Shown: positions 37,771-47,125, counted from the first letter of the stretch. The stretch: DNA of 64,000 nt from Candidatus Scalindua sp. (GCA_031316155.1 JALDRB010000006.1:186001-250000), one strand, 5' to 3'. Program-made: numbers and translations. The notes: generated by a model from the sequence alone, not told the origin.

Positions 37771-37848
37771 AATTAGCTCCTTTCATTTACATAACTTTTA
37801 TGCTATTATAAAGCTTTATAAAGCATATATTTTTTCGGAGGTTTAGCA

Positions 37849-38520
37849 ATGATAGTGGCTGAATCGAAGCTGTTTGAAGAGATAAATAAACTGGTTAAGG
37901 GGTATAGCAAGGTTAGCGTAATCGGTTGCGGGGATTGTGTTACAGTTTGCCATTCCGGCGGCCAGAAGCAGGTGGAGGAGCTTGCGCTAAAATTACGCAT
38001 AGCTGCAAAGAGAGAGGGGAGAAAACTAGAGGTAAAAGAGGACACAGTTTTGAGGCAGTGTGAACAGGAATATGTAGAACCTGTTGGCGATTATATTAAG
38101 GACTGCGACGCCGTTATCTCGATTGCCTGCGGTATCGGTGTACAGACACTGGTTGAGAAGTTTCCGCCTGCCAGGGTTATTCCCGGGCTTAACACAACCT
38201 TTATGGGTGCGCCCGTGCAACCGGGACTATTTCTCGAAAGATGTGCAGGGTGCGGAGAGTGTGTTCTGGATGAGACAGGTGGTTTTTGTCCTGTCAGCAG
38301 GTGTTCAAAGAGCCTTCTTAACGGCCCCTGCGGAGGCTCAATGGGGGGGAAATGTGAAGTGGCTCAGGATATACCGTGCGTATGGCATCAAATTTATGAT
38401 CAGCTTGATAAACAGGGAAGACTTGATTGCATGGATGAGATTAAACCTCCGAAGAGGTGGTCCGTAAGTACAGGAAGTGCTCCCCGTAAATTAGAAATCA
38501 AACATCTGCAAGGAGGATAA
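37849..38520 (+). CDS. metV: MetV-like methylenetetrahydrofolate reductase C-terminal domain protein
   Basis: 223 residues, rich in cysteine. VIGCGDCVTVCHSGGQKQVE begins a Rossmann-like zinc/FeS part. CAGCGECVLDETGGFCPVSR is a ferredoxin-like Cys cluster near residue 135-155, and CSKSLLNGPCGGSMGGKCEV closes it. It matches the PF12225 partner that, with MetF, forms the Wood-Ljungdahl methylene-THF reductase of anaerobes such as Moorella. A GGAGG is 8 bp before the ATG. No metF is nearby. It lies 3 bp before the flavodiiron gene. Confidence 0.88.
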   Translation: MIVAESKLFEEINKLVKGYSKVSVIGCGDCVTVCHSGGQKQVEELALKLRIAAKREGRKLEVKEDTVLRQCEQEYVEPVGDYIKDCDAVISIACGIGVQTLVEKFPPARVIPGLNTTFMGAPVQPGLFLERCAGCGECVLDETGGFCPVSRCSKSLLNGPCGGSMGGKCEVAQDIPCVWHQIYDQLDKQGRLDCMDEIKPPKRWSVSTGSAPRKLEIKHLQGG

Positions 38521-38523
38521 TAA

Positions 38524-39744
38524 ATGGAAGCTGTAGAGATTAAGAAGGATGTTTTTTGGGTCGGTGTAACGGATCCCGATCTTGTTGTATTTGATATCGT
38601 TGTGCCGACAGAACATGGGACCACTTACAACGCATATCTTGTCAGAGGGGAAAAGATAGCGATTATCGATACGGTAAAGGAACAATTTGTAGATGAATTT
38701 TTTGATAAAATACGGTCGCAGGTTAAATTGGAGGATATCAGTTATATCGTTATCAATCATACAGAACCTGATCATTCCGGGGGATTAATTCGTTTGATGG
38801 AGCTGGCGCCAAAGGCAATTCCTGTTTTTTCAAGAGGTGCCAGGACTTTCGTAAAAAATATTTTACATAAGGAATTTAAATATAGAGAGGTGAAAGATGG
38901 AGACACCATCGATCTTGGCAATAAGACCTTGAAATTTATATCAGCTCCATTCCTCCATTGGCCTGATACCATGTTTACGTACCTGGTGGATGATAAAATA
39001 CTGTTTCCCTGCGATGCGTTTGGTTCCCATTATTCCAGTCCTCAAAGGTTTAATGACGAATTGGATTCAAAAGACGAGGCATTTCAGGCGTTTGATTTTT
39101 ACTACCATGCGATACTGAGACCATTTAAGAAATATCTTTCTGATGCCCTGGATAGTATACAGGATCTTGAAATCGATATCATAGCTCCGTCCCACGGCCC
39201 GATATTAAGAGAAAATCTGGAAAAATATATTCAGGCGTACAGAAAATTGGTGTCCAGAGGAACAGGGGATTCTCCTAAAAAAAAGATTGCCGTTGTTTAT
39301 GTCTCTTCGTATGGCAGTACAAAAAAGATGGCAGAGCGTATTGCCAAGGGGGCCAGCTTTCCGGATACAGAGGTTTCTCTTTTTAACGCAGCTGAGATGG
39401 ATCTGGAACTCCTCATGGATGAGATTGAGGCCTCAGACGAATTGATCCTTGGATCACCCACTCTCAATGCAAAGGCTCCGAAACCGATATTTGATATTAT
39501 CTCAAGCCTTGTGATGCTGAATGTCAGGGGTAAGGCAGCTGCCGTATTTGGATGTTACGGGTGGAGTGGAGAGGCAGTACAGATCATTGAGGATATCTTA
39601 AGGAGTTTGCGGTTCAGGATTGTTGAAGAAGGTTTTAAGTTGAGGATGATACCTTCGGAAGAGGCAATGAATGGTTGTGAAGAATTTGGCAGAAAGTGTG
39701 CATCTGCTATTCTTAAGAAAAAAAGCCTAGATGAGACACCCTGA
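38524..39744 (+). CDS. fprA: Flavodiiron protein (A-type flavoprotein)
   Basis: 406 residues. The N-terminal metallo-beta-lactamase-like domain holds the diiron ligands: NHTEPDHSGG, LHWPDT, CDAFGSH and APSHGP, so both iron sites are intact. The C-terminal flavodoxin domain has the FMN loop YVSSYGSTKKMAERIAKG. These proteins reduce O2 and/or NO, typically taking electrons from rubredoxin or coenzyme F420. A rubredoxin gene lies at 48237. Coupling to MetV suggests protection of oxygen-sensitive C1 metabolism, which is inference. Confidence 0.93.
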   Translation: MEAVEIKKDVFWVGVTDPDLVVFDIVVPTEHGTTYNAYLVRGEKIAIIDTVKEQFVDEFFDKIRSQVKLEDISYIVINHTEPDHSGGLIRLMELAPKAIPVFSRGARTFVKNILHKEFKYREVKDGDTIDLGNKTLKFISAPFLHWPDTMFTYLVDDKILFPCDAFGSHYSSPQRFNDELDSKDEAFQAFDFYYHAILRPFKKYLSDALDSIQDLEIDIIAPSHGPILRENLEKYIQAYRKLVSRGTGDSPKKKIAVVYVSSYGSTKKMAERIAKGASFPDTEVSLFNAAEMDLELLMDEIEASDELILGSPTLNAKAPKPIFDIISSLVMLNVRGKAAAVFGCYGWSGEAVQIIEDILRSLRFRIVEEGFKLRMIPSEEAMNGCEEFGRKCASAILKKKSLDETP

Positions 39745-39782
39745 CCCGGACGAGCCAGAACCAAACAGGAGTTAATAAATTC

Positions 39783-39819
39783 CCTGTCTGCGCCTGCCTA
39801 TGCGATGCACGCAGACAGG
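39783..39819. repeat. Family D GC-rich palindrome
   Basis: CCTGTCTGCG at 39783-39792 inverse to CGCAGACAGG at 39810-39819. It follows a partial family C end (CTGACCCGGACGAGCCAGAA and CCAAACAGGAGTTA, 39741-39774) and precedes family A copy A4. Confidence 0.8.
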
Positions 39820-39875
39820 CAACTCTCAAACCACAAATTCGAAAGAAATTTCAAATTACAATGTTCGCAGGAAGG

Positions 39876-40014
39876 TATACTAAAACCGATTTGGTTTTCG
39901 GTTTTACCGGAAACCAAATCTTGGTGAAGGTATCCCCGGACAAAAGGCGCCGAGGGCTTTACTCGCTCAATTTTATACCGGATTTTATCCGAAAACCATT
40001 ATCAGATGAGTATA
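39876..40014 (+). repeat. Family A dispersed repeat, copy A4
   Basis: A full-length 139 bp copy with near-consensus sequence, between the flavodiiron gene and porGD. Confidence 0.92.
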
Positions 40015-40074
40015 ACATAACTATCTGTTTTTCCCTAAAATAAGAACGAAATAAAACATCTCGAAAATGGAATT

Positions 40075-40971
40075 ATGAAGAGAATACGGTTTCACGGCAG
40101 AGGCGGCCAGGGAATGAAGACTGCCAGCAGGATTGTTGGAACTGCCTCGTTCCTCGAGGGATATATTGCCCAGGATTGTCCTGTTTACGGCGCAGAGAGG
40201 AGGGGAGCTCCGATACAGGCATATACCAGAGTATCGAAAAACCCTATTCTGGAAAGAGGCGTCATTGTCCATCCTGATATTACTATAATAGCGGATGAGA
40301 CGTTACTTGACGACCATACGGCAAATGTATTTCAGGGGGTATATGAGGGTACAATAACGATGATTAATACGCACTACCCTTCTGCACATGTCAGGGAAAG
40401 ATATGGAATATCCGGCAAGATAGTCACCCTGGATATTACCGATATAGTCTTAACTCAGATAGGTAAACCCGTGCTCAGTAGCGTTGCAGCCGCTTCAGCA
40501 TGTAAATTAACAGGGATGGTTACCAAACAATCGTTGAAAGAAGCCGTTGCCAAAGAGCTGTTTTCTGTCGACCTTCCCCAAGAAGTTGTGGAGAAAAATG
40601 TAGAGGCTGCACTTATCTGCTTTGAAAGAACACCAGATATTCACATCGATCATTCGGAACCGATAAAAGATGATAATACATTTGTGAAATTGGAATATTC
40701 CGGTCCATACCTGGGCACACCCAGTACCTACGCAAGTGGGAATACCGTATTAAAAAAGACCGGCAATTGGCGCCTTTTTAAACCGGTCATTGATTATGAA
40801 AGATGTTCACGATGCCGGGCGTGTTTTATCCACTGTCCGCATAGTTGCATTTCTCTCGACACATCGGGGTATCCACAGATTAATTATGAAAATTGTAAAG
40901 GCTGTCTTATCTGCTTTTGCGAATGCCCTAAAAAAGCTATTACAAAGGAAAAGGAGGTAAGGGAGTGGTAA
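40075..40971 (+). CDS. porG: 2-oxoacid:ferredoxin oxidoreductase, fused gamma and delta (ferredoxin) subunits
   Basis: 298 residues. Residues 1-185 are the gamma domain (RFHGRGGQGMKTASRIVG, then YGAERRGAPIQAYTRVS). Residues 205-298 are the delta domain with two 4Fe-4S motifs: CSRCRACFIHCP and CKGCLICFCECP. With porA and porB it oxidises or reductively carboxylates pyruvate (or another 2-oxoacid) using CoA and ferredoxin. It overlaps porA by 7 bp. The gamma-delta fusion is known in four-subunit POR relatives. Confidence 0.93.
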   Translation: MKRIRFHGRGGQGMKTASRIVGTASFLEGYIAQDCPVYGAERRGAPIQAYTRVSKNPILERGVIVHPDITIIADETLLDDHTANVFQGVYEGTITMINTHYPSAHVRERYGISGKIVTLDITDIVLTQIGKPVLSSVAAASACKLTGMVTKQSLKEAVAKELFSVDLPQEVVEKNVEAALICFERTPDIHIDHSEPIKDDNTFVKLEYSGPYLGTPSTYASGNTVLKKTGNWRLFKPVIDYERCSRCRACFIHCPHSCISLDTSGYPQINYENCKGCLICFCECPKKAITKEKEVREW

Positions 40972-42188
40972 AGGAAATGTTGACCGGGAATTATGCAGCC
41001 GCATGGGGGGCAAGGCTCTCCGGGGTAGACTATGTACCGGCCTTTCCCATTACTCCGCAGACAGAGATTATCGAGGTTATATCAAAATGGGTAAATAGTG
41101 GCGTAATGGATGCAAAATTTACGAACATGGATTCTGAACACTCGATGATTACGGCCGCAGGAACTGCAGCTGCTACCGGCGCAAGAGTATTTTCTGCTAC
41201 CTCCAGTCAGGGGTTGCTCTATGGCTATGAAATGTTGTATGCCGTAGCGGGATGGAGAGTTCCTTTTGTTCTCATCAATGTATCAAGAGGACTGTCAGCT
41301 CCGATTACGCTGGAACCTGACCATAACGATGTGCTTTCCACGAGAGATACCGGACTGATACAGTTACATGTGGAGACATGCCAGGAGATTCTTGATACTA
41401 TCCTGATGGCATTCAGGATAGCTGAAGACGAAAGGGTGTTTTTACCCGTATTGATTAATATGGATGGGTTTTATCTCTCCTTTACCAGAGAGCCGGTTGA
41501 AATACCCGGATTGGATAAAGTTAAGGAGTTTCTTCCTGAATATCATCCCGGGCATGCCTTTTTCAGGGCATCAAAACCGATGGCACAGGGTGTGGCAGTC
41601 CTGGGTGGAAGTGTCTATTCATACTTCAAATATCAACTGCATTTAGCTTCTTCTAATGCGTTACTTGTCCACAACGAAGTTGCAGCTGAATTCAAGAGTA
41701 TATTCGGGAGATCATACTCTGCAGTTGAGCCATTCAAGACGGAAGATGCGGAATATATCATACTGATGATCAACTCTTTTACCGTAAAAGGTAAAAATGC
41801 GATAAATATATTCAGAGAAAAAGGGGTAAAAGCTGGCCTCGTAAGATTAAGACTCGTCAGACCCTTCCCCTTTCAGGAGCTACGGTCATACTTGCGTGGC
41901 AAAAAAGCCTTAGCCGTCATTGACCAGAATATCAGTCCCGGTTCAGGGGGAATCCTCTATAATGAGGTGACATCGGCACTCTACCATGAACCAGAACGTC
42001 CCGATGTGGTGCTCTCTTTTATTGGTGGTTTAGGTGGCAAAGACATCAGTTTGTTTGAGTTTTCCTTCATTCTTGACGAAATGAAAAAGAGTGTGGAAAC
42101 AGGTATCGTTCCAGAAACTCATCTTTTGTATACCGAACAAGATATGAAAAATATAAACAATTTTCAGAGCATAGCTGGAAAAGGGTAA
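40965..42188 (+). CDS. porA: Pyruvate:ferredoxin oxidoreductase alpha subunit
   Basis: 407 residues with the typical N-terminal TGNYAAAWGARLSGVDYVPA and FPITPQTEII. MDSEHSMITAAGTAAATGAR is the TPP/substrate region and SRGLSAPITLEPDHNDVLST follows. The C-terminal part (LVRLRLVRPFPFQELRSYL, VIDQNISPGSGG) is domain II/III. A family A repeat (A5) separates it from porB by 346 bp, unlike the tight porGD-porA overlap. Confidence 0.94.
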   Translation: MVKEMLTGNYAAAWGARLSGVDYVPAFPITPQTEIIEVISKWVNSGVMDAKFTNMDSEHSMITAAGTAAATGARVFSATSSQGLLYGYEMLYAVAGWRVPFVLINVSRGLSAPITLEPDHNDVLSTRDTGLIQLHVETCQEILDTILMAFRIAEDERVFLPVLINMDGFYLSFTREPVEIPGLDKVKEFLPEYHPGHAFFRASKPMAQGVAVLGGSVYSYFKYQLHLASSNALLVHNEVAAEFKSIFGRSYSAVEPFKTEDAEYIILMINSFTVKGKNAINIFREKGVKAGLVRLRLVRPFPFQELRSYLRGKKALAVIDQNISPGSGGILYNEVTSALYHEPERPDVVLSFIGGLGGKDISLFEFSFILDEMKKSVETGIVPETHLLYTEQDMKNINNFQSIAGKG

Positions 42189-42189
42189 G

Positions 42190-42416
42190 TATACTCATCT
42201 CGTAATGGTTTTCGGACCTGCCTGTGCGTAAGGAACGCACGAAGACAGGTAAAATCCGAGATAAAATTGAGTGAGTAAAGTCCTCGGTGCCTTTTGTCCG
42301 GGGATACCTTCACCAGGATTTGGTTTTCAGCCTGCCCGGCCTGTCAGCCGTTCGCCAGCCCGATACTCATTCTGGCGGGGTAGGGTAAAACCGAAAACCA
42401 AATCGGTTTTAGTATA
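42190..42416 (-). repeat. Family A dispersed repeat, copy A5, carrying two family D palindromes
   Basis: An inverse-orientation copy enlarged to 227 bp. One palindrome (42216-42250, ACCTGCCTGTGCGT...GACAGGT) replaces the loop of the GGATAAAATCC hairpin; a second (about 42331-42385, with CGCCAG/CTGGCG arms) sits in the loop of the AAACCAAAT hairpin. It separates porA from porB. Confidence 0.9.
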
Positions 42417-42534
42417 TACAGTTATTGTTGTACCGTAAATAGTTGCAAAGTATTAATAATGTATGAGGGATATTGACCATCACACATCACGAGAGCATAA
42501 TTATAATCTTAATCGCAGTGGGTGGAATACGATT

Positions 42535-43530
42535 ATGATTAAGAATGTAAATATGAAGAAGAGCGTATATAAAAATTTCAAGGATATATCTCAGGATGAG
42601 CATATTGCACCTGGGACTGCCTTGTGCTCCGGGTGTGGCGGACTATTGGCATTACGGCTTGCACTGAAGGTATTGGGGGAAAAGGTTGTCATTGTGAATG
42701 CAGCCGGGTGTTTCACCCTGCTATCCGTTTATCCTTTCAACCCCTTCAGGTCATCATGGATGTATACGGCTATGGCGTGCGCCCCGGCAGGCGCTCAGGG
42801 TATACGGGATGCGCTCGATATTCTTATAAAAAAAAGAAAAGTAAAAAAGGAAGATGATTTGAAGGTTGTTGTTCTTACAGGGGATGGCACGGCGAACGAT
42901 ATTGGTCTGCAATCAACGTCAGCTGCATTGCAGAGAAACCTGGATTTTTACTATTTATGTTATGATAATGAGGCATATTCTAACACGGGTTTTCAGATGT
43001 CAAGTGCCACGCCATTTGGTTCAAAGACAAACACCTCTGTTCCGGGGTGCGTTAACCCGGTAGGTACCGCACAGAAAAAGAAAGATTTGTTTGAGATCTG
43101 GAGGGCGCATAGACCACCCTATATGGCGACTATTGCGCCCTCACATCCTGTCGATCTCTCCAATAAATTTAAAAAGGCAGCTCAGTTTAAAGGTCCAAAA
43201 CTGTTTATTACCATTGCTCCCTGTCCTTCAGGATGGTCATTTGATGATTCAAAATCAGTTGCGATTGCGAAACTGGCTGTTCAGACAGGTATATGGCCAC
43301 TGAAGGAAGCGGTTCATGGTGAGGTAGAGCATACTGTTATTCCGAAATTCAAGCCAATTGAGACCTACCTGATGGCACAGAACAGATATGATCATCTTTT
43401 TCACCCGGTAAAACAGGTTGATGTTATTCGTGTCATACAAGAAGATATAGAGCATTACTGGCAACCCTATCTCACGGAAAAACCGGTAAATATAAAAAGA
43501 AGAATATTTAATAACAAAACTGTAGAATAG
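42535..43530 (+). CDS. porB: Pyruvate:ferredoxin oxidoreductase beta subunit
   Basis: 331 residues from the ATG at 42535; upstream ATG 42463 and downstream ATG 42553 are alternatives, and the 24 residues before 42535 are not conserved-looking. TALCSGCGGLLALRLALKVL starts the TPP domain. The TPP/Mg motif is LTGDGTANDIGLQSTSAALQ followed by CYDNEAYSNTGFQMSSATPF. Cysteines for the proximal 4Fe-4S cluster are in CSGCG, AAGCFT and TIAPCPSGW. It completes the POR complex with porGD and porA. Confidence 0.93.
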   Translation: MIKNVNMKKSVYKNFKDISQDEHIAPGTALCSGCGGLLALRLALKVLGEKVVIVNAAGCFTLLSVYPFNPFRSSWMYTAMACAPAGAQGIRDALDILIKKRKVKKEDDLKVVVLTGDGTANDIGLQSTSAALQRNLDFYYLCYDNEAYSNTGFQMSSATPFGSKTNTSVPGCVNPVGTAQKKKDLFEIWRAHRPPYMATIAPSHPVDLSNKFKKAAQFKGPKLFITIAPCPSGWSFDDSKSVAIAKLAVQTGIWPLKEAVHGEVEHTVIPKFKPIETYLMAQNRYDHLFHPVKQVDVIRVIQEDIEHYWQPYLTEKPVNIKRRIFNNKTVE

Positions 43531-43706
43531 TACAGAGTTCTTTGAGTTTTAAACCAGTAGCAATTACGATACGTCCTGGTGTTGTAGGATAATAGGTAGG
43601 CATTTCGGATTTTTTAACAAAACAACTTTACAATTCTGATTTTCCAATGGATTTAATGAGTACGATCGGCTTGGAGAGGAACAAAAGGGTTGATTATTTG
43701 TTTGGA

Positions 43707-43878
43707 TATACTCATCTCATAATGGATTTCTGACCTGCCTGTGCGTAAGGGACGTACGCAGACAGGTAAAATCCGAGATAAAATTGAGCGAGTAAAGTCC
43801 TCGGCGCTTTTTGTCCGGGGATACCATCACCAGGATTTGGTTTTCGGTTTTACTGGAAACCAAATCGGTTTTAGTATA
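43707..43878 (-). repeat. Family A dispersed repeat, copy A6, carrying a family D palindrome
   Basis: Inverse orientation, 172 bp. The D palindrome (43733-43767) is in the same internal hairpin as in A5, so A5 and A6 share this insertion. It lies 94 bp before the secreted Cys-rich protein gene. Confidence 0.9.
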
Positions 43879-43971
43879 TATTGAAAAAGAAAACGGATGG
43901 ATAATCAGAGCATAGAATGTTAAGCGGTTATTTTATTTTAGTTAATTTGATAATTTTGAAAGGAGAAAAAA

Positions 43972-44541
43972 ATGTTTGTAAAATTAAAACCCGTAGTCCT
44001 GTTTATTTCACTGTTGAGTCTTTCGTGTTTTGTGTTGAACTTTATAGCAATTGATAAACCTCTCTCTGCTCAGGAAACTCAACCTTCAGTAAAAGAAGAA
44101 ACTCCTGTGCAGAAAGGTGAAAAACCTGTTTGCAATATAAATCCGGGTTGTGCACACAAACACGGCTGCTGCAAAGAGGTCGAAACATGTTATCACGAAA
44201 AAGCATGTGCAGTTAAACCGGGATGCGGTAGCCATTCACACGCATGTTATCACAGTAATCAGTGTGGAAGCTACGCCCCTTGCAAAAAGAGAAGTGATTG
44301 TTGTGAAAGCGGCTGTGTTGATAATTTGTTAGATATTGCTAAATGTGCAAAGAAGCAGTTACTGAAGGATAAGATAAAGGCAAAACTGGAGATAAAAATT
44401 GGTGCAAAACTGGATAAGGTGGCAGATCTTCTGGTAGACACCATGCTGGAAGAGTGTGAGATTGACAGAGAAAGCAAGGAACTGCGATCTGCACTGAAAG
44501 AGAAATTGTCTGAAATTTTTTCAGAGAAAGCTGGTAAGTAA
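43972..44541 (+). CDS. Secreted Cys/His-rich protein of unknown function
   Basis: 189 residues. Residues 1-33 form a signal peptide (LFISLLSLSCFVLNFIAI; cleavage plausible after LSAQ). Residues 53-115 contain about 16 cysteines and many histidines in pairs such as CAHKHGCCKEVETCYHEKAC and CGSHSHACYHSNQCGSYAPC. Residues 120-189 are a charged helical region (KDKIKAKLEIKIGAKLDKVA). A good GAAAGGAG precedes the ATG. The composition suits metal binding or a disulfide-rich extracytoplasmic protein. I do not recognise the family. Confidence 0.75.
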   Translation: MFVKLKPVVLFISLLSLSCFVLNFIAIDKPLSAQETQPSVKEETPVQKGEKPVCNINPGCAHKHGCCKEVETCYHEKACAVKPGCGSHSHACYHSNQCGSYAPCKKRSDCCESGCVDNLLDIAKCAKKQLLKDKIKAKLEIKIGAKLDKVADLLVDTMLEECEIDRESKELRSALKEKLSEIFSEKAGK

Positions 44542-44622
44542 AAAAGTTGCTTTATTTCAGATAAAGATGTACTTAGGGTAGCGCGTATCGGTTGCGACAA
44601 GAATACACCCTTGCGTTCTTCA

Positions 44623-44661
44623 GGGCTGGGTAAAATGACTTGCTGTTTTTTTACCCAGCCC
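44623..44661 (+). terminator. Rho-independent-type hairpin after the Cys-rich gene
   Basis: GGGCTGGGTAAAA at 44623-44635 pairs with TTTTACCCAGCCC at 44649-44661. T-rich sequence lies on both sides of the loop and CTTTCT follows. It ends the unit 80 bp after the stop codon. Confidence 0.7.
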
Positions 44662-45177
44662 TTTCTATTCTGGAGTACCTTCAGGTATCAGAAAAAGATA
44701 ACGTAGCATTCTCAATGCATTATCAGCACATCCTTACATCAAGTTACCGTAACCCAATATTTTAACGCCGCACCGATGACACCATTAGAATTCTGTTTGT
44801 CACAATAACTCATCCTCTGTTAGCCTGCTACCAGATTGCGATGAAAGGGTTTCAGGAATGTGGAAGAAGATAAAATTAAGCTATTTGCCTTTCAAATTTA
44901 GAAATTGATCAACTGTTAATTTTGCATCCTTTAAATAGTCTTCTATAAAGGTATTTATAGTTTTTCTCATTTCAGATTATAAGCTGATGATTTGTATAGA
45001 CTTGATACTTATTTGTACATATAATTCTCCAAAAGTAAATCAGAAAACTTGCTTATTGTATGTAACTAAGCCTCTGTTTTCCTGGGTAGGAATATACCAG
45101 GCGAGTAAGAACCGTTTCTGAAGGAAGTAGTCATTCTTTCCATTTAAAGCCGGAAAAAATATTTTTTATTTATCATA
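44662..45177. other. Gene-free stretch
   Basis: About 515 bp with no recognisable gene, repeat copy or clear promoter. Frames on both strands are short and broken. Confidence 0.5.
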
Positions 45178-46124
45178 TTGAAACTGCTTGATACGGATAA
45201 TAATAGTGCTGCAGATGCCCTTGACGCGGATGGTGATGGACAACCCGATGATCTTAACGGAGACAGTAACTATTCGGATGAAGTCTTGGGTCTTACTGAA
45301 ATGCAGACCTATCTAGCGGGCGCTACCTTCTGGAGGACCGAGATTACCCACTTTACTCCAATTGATGCTAACTGGCCAGTTAAAGAGCCTGATGACGCCA
45401 AAGCTCCTGATCCGGATGGAGAACCTGAAGATGACAATCAGAAAGAAGAGGGGGAGAACCTTTGCGGTAAAACCAAAATGAACTCATTTGTGGAAGATAG
45501 CAGCCGCATCTTTCATGAAGATATCACCATTCCAGGTACCGATATGCCCCTTCACTATGCGAGTAAACGGGCAGAGGGTTTTAAGATACTGATAACGGTT
45601 CCTGCCAGCGGGAATAGTGTGCCAGATAGCCTGAAAAGGATCGAATTAGACCACCATCGAATACAATAACAGCGGCAAACCTGCCGCAATTGTTTCACCG
45701 GACGGTCTCAGGACGACGTTAACGATTAATGAAGACAACCACCTTAACCCGCATCACTCACCCGGATGGCAGCTTCTATGGCTTTGAATACAGCCCTGAT
45801 GGCCTGATGACAGTGGAAACAGAGCCGGAGGGAAACCGGTTTGACCATACGTTCGACGGGAACGGAAAGTTTACCGACGTATATGATCAGGAAGGTGGCC
45901 ACTGGAATTATACGCGCACAACAGATGCAGACGGCAATATCCTCGTAACAAAGGAGACAGGCGAAGGCAATACTACCTCCTACTTAGATAATACTGATTC
46001 CACAGGCGCCTATACCTCTATCATGACTGACCCGACCGGTGCACAAACGCAGTTCAGCATGTCAAGCAACGGCCTGACATGCAATGAACAGAGGATCAAA
46101 TCTGTACTCCATATTTTTACCTAA
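45178..46124 (+). pseudogene. RHS/YD-repeat-like protein remnant with frameshifts
   Basis: First piece (45178-45669): LDADGDGQPDDLNGDSNYSD with calcium-binding-like Asp repeats, GATFWRTEITHFTPIDANWP, then LIT-VPASGNSVPDSLKRI. Second piece: SGKPAAIVSPDGLRTTLTIN shifts frame into LTRITHPDGSFYGFEYSPDG and GNRFDHTFDGNGKFTDVYDQ, with YD-type repeats. At least two frameshifts are seen, and no C-terminal toxin or core domain remains. It represents the middle of a large RHS-type exported protein. Confidence 0.75.
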
Positions 46125-46151
46125 TTCTGATTACGAACTTTTTATAACAGT
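46078..46151 (+). repeat. 74 bp direct repeat, left copy
   Basis: CATGCAATGAACAGAGGAT at the start and AACTTTTTATAACAGT at the end. It is 68 of 74 positions identical to 46804-46877. It overlaps the end of the RHS-like pseudogene's last open piece. Confidence 0.85.
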
Positions 46152-46204
46152 CATATATTGAAAGAAGGGGTTACATAAAGCTAGGTCTAAATAAAAAGTG
46201 ATAA

Positions 46205-46441
46205 ATGCCTATTATTGAAATTGATGGTTACAAATTCAGATTCTATTCTTCAGGTCTGAACTAACCACCACATATGCATGTAATTCAAGATAATAATGAA
46301 ACAAAGGTTTGGCTTTAACCTATAGAAGTTGAATATAATAGAGGCTACAATAAGGCAAAAATGTATCGTATTTTAAAACTAACCAAGCAGAATCAACAAA
46401 AATTATTGGAGATGTGGAATGCCTACTTTAACAAAGAATGA
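46205..46441 (+). pseudogene. DUF4160 protein with two in-frame stops
   Basis: One frame reads MPIIEIDGYKFRFYSSGLN, stop, PPHMHVIQDNNETKVWL, stop, PIEVEYNRGYNKAKMYRILK and TKQNQQKLLEMWNAYF, ending at TGA. This is DUF4160 (PPH-x-HV ... W-x-Y motif), often found before a DUF2442 gene in toxin-antitoxin-like pairs. Both interruptions are TAA. Confidence 0.75.
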
Positions 46442-46675
46442 AGCTCGAACAGTATTTGCAACTGGAGTTCGTTTCGATAAAAATAAGCTATATGTTTCAT
46501 TAAATGACCATAGGGAAATATGCCTGCCAGTTGACAAAATCAATTGGTTGGATTGGTTGGCAAAAGCAACAAGTGAACAACGTGCAAACTGGTCTCTTGA
46601 ATCCGGCGGTTTTGCTATATAATGGAAAGACCTGGATGATGGTATTGAAGTGTGTCATCTTTTAAGTATGCAACC
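46419..46675 (+). pseudogene. DUF2442 protein with premature stop
   Basis: MPTLTKNEARTVFATGVRFD, then DHREICLPVDKINWLDWLAK and SLESGGFAI match DUF2442; the next codon is TAA where a Tyr or His is expected. The frame then continues WKDLDDGIEVCHLLSMQP, the normal C-terminus. It overlaps the DUF4160 pseudogene by 23 bp. Confidence 0.75.
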
Positions 46676-46803
46676 ATTGTCTTAATTGTCGATGGCCAGA
46701 TGGTTTGTGGATAAAGGGTGCCCTCTTGTCTACATGATGGAAATAAAGTACATTCTTATCCACCGTACGTCTACTAATAATAGAATATCCAAGTGCGTGA
46801 TAC

Positions 46804-46877
46804 CATGCAATGAACAGAGGATTAAATCAGTACTCCATATTATTACATAATTCTGAATATGAACTTTTTATAACAGT
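46804..46877 (+). repeat. 74 bp direct repeat, right copy
   Basis: Pairs with 46078-46151; together they bracket the DUF4160/DUF2442 remnants. There are six mismatches. Confidence 0.85.
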
Positions 46878-46952
46878 GACCAAAGAAGCGTGTAAACTTA
46901 TTAATATCTTTATTTCCTCATAATGCTTGATGACAAATCATTTTCAATAATA

Positions 46953-47108
46953 TTATACACATCGGAAGGCAATCTCGGCATTGTCAATTGCTTGTTTTTT
47001 TGTTTTTCCGTGTGCCATACAACATGGCAACTCAGGGATATCGACAACAAATATTTTGTCTGTTTTATCCCAATATAAAATCATTTCATACTGTGATTCA
47101 TTCATCAT
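46953..47108 (-). pseudogene. HicB-like N-terminal fragment
   Basis: A 51-residue frame: ESQYEMILYWDKTDKIFVVD followed by IPELPCCMAHGKTKKQAIDN. It matches the HicB N-terminus (YWS-x-ED ... PELPGCMAHG). The C-terminal half is missing, and no hicA lies beside it. Confidence 0.7.
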
Positions 47109-47125
47109 AATTTTTAATATCAAAT

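Noticed and set aside
39861..40043. Short frames encoding peptides like TKTDLVFGFTGNQILVKVS at several places (also 55034-55228, 57005-57225)
   Set aside because: They are translations of family A repeats. The same peptide recurs because the DNA repeat recurs; it has no start context of its own.
44662..45177. Search for a tRNA, riboswitch or small RNA in the gene-free stretch
   Set aside because: No cloverleaf-like arms or recognisable aptamer motif were seen.
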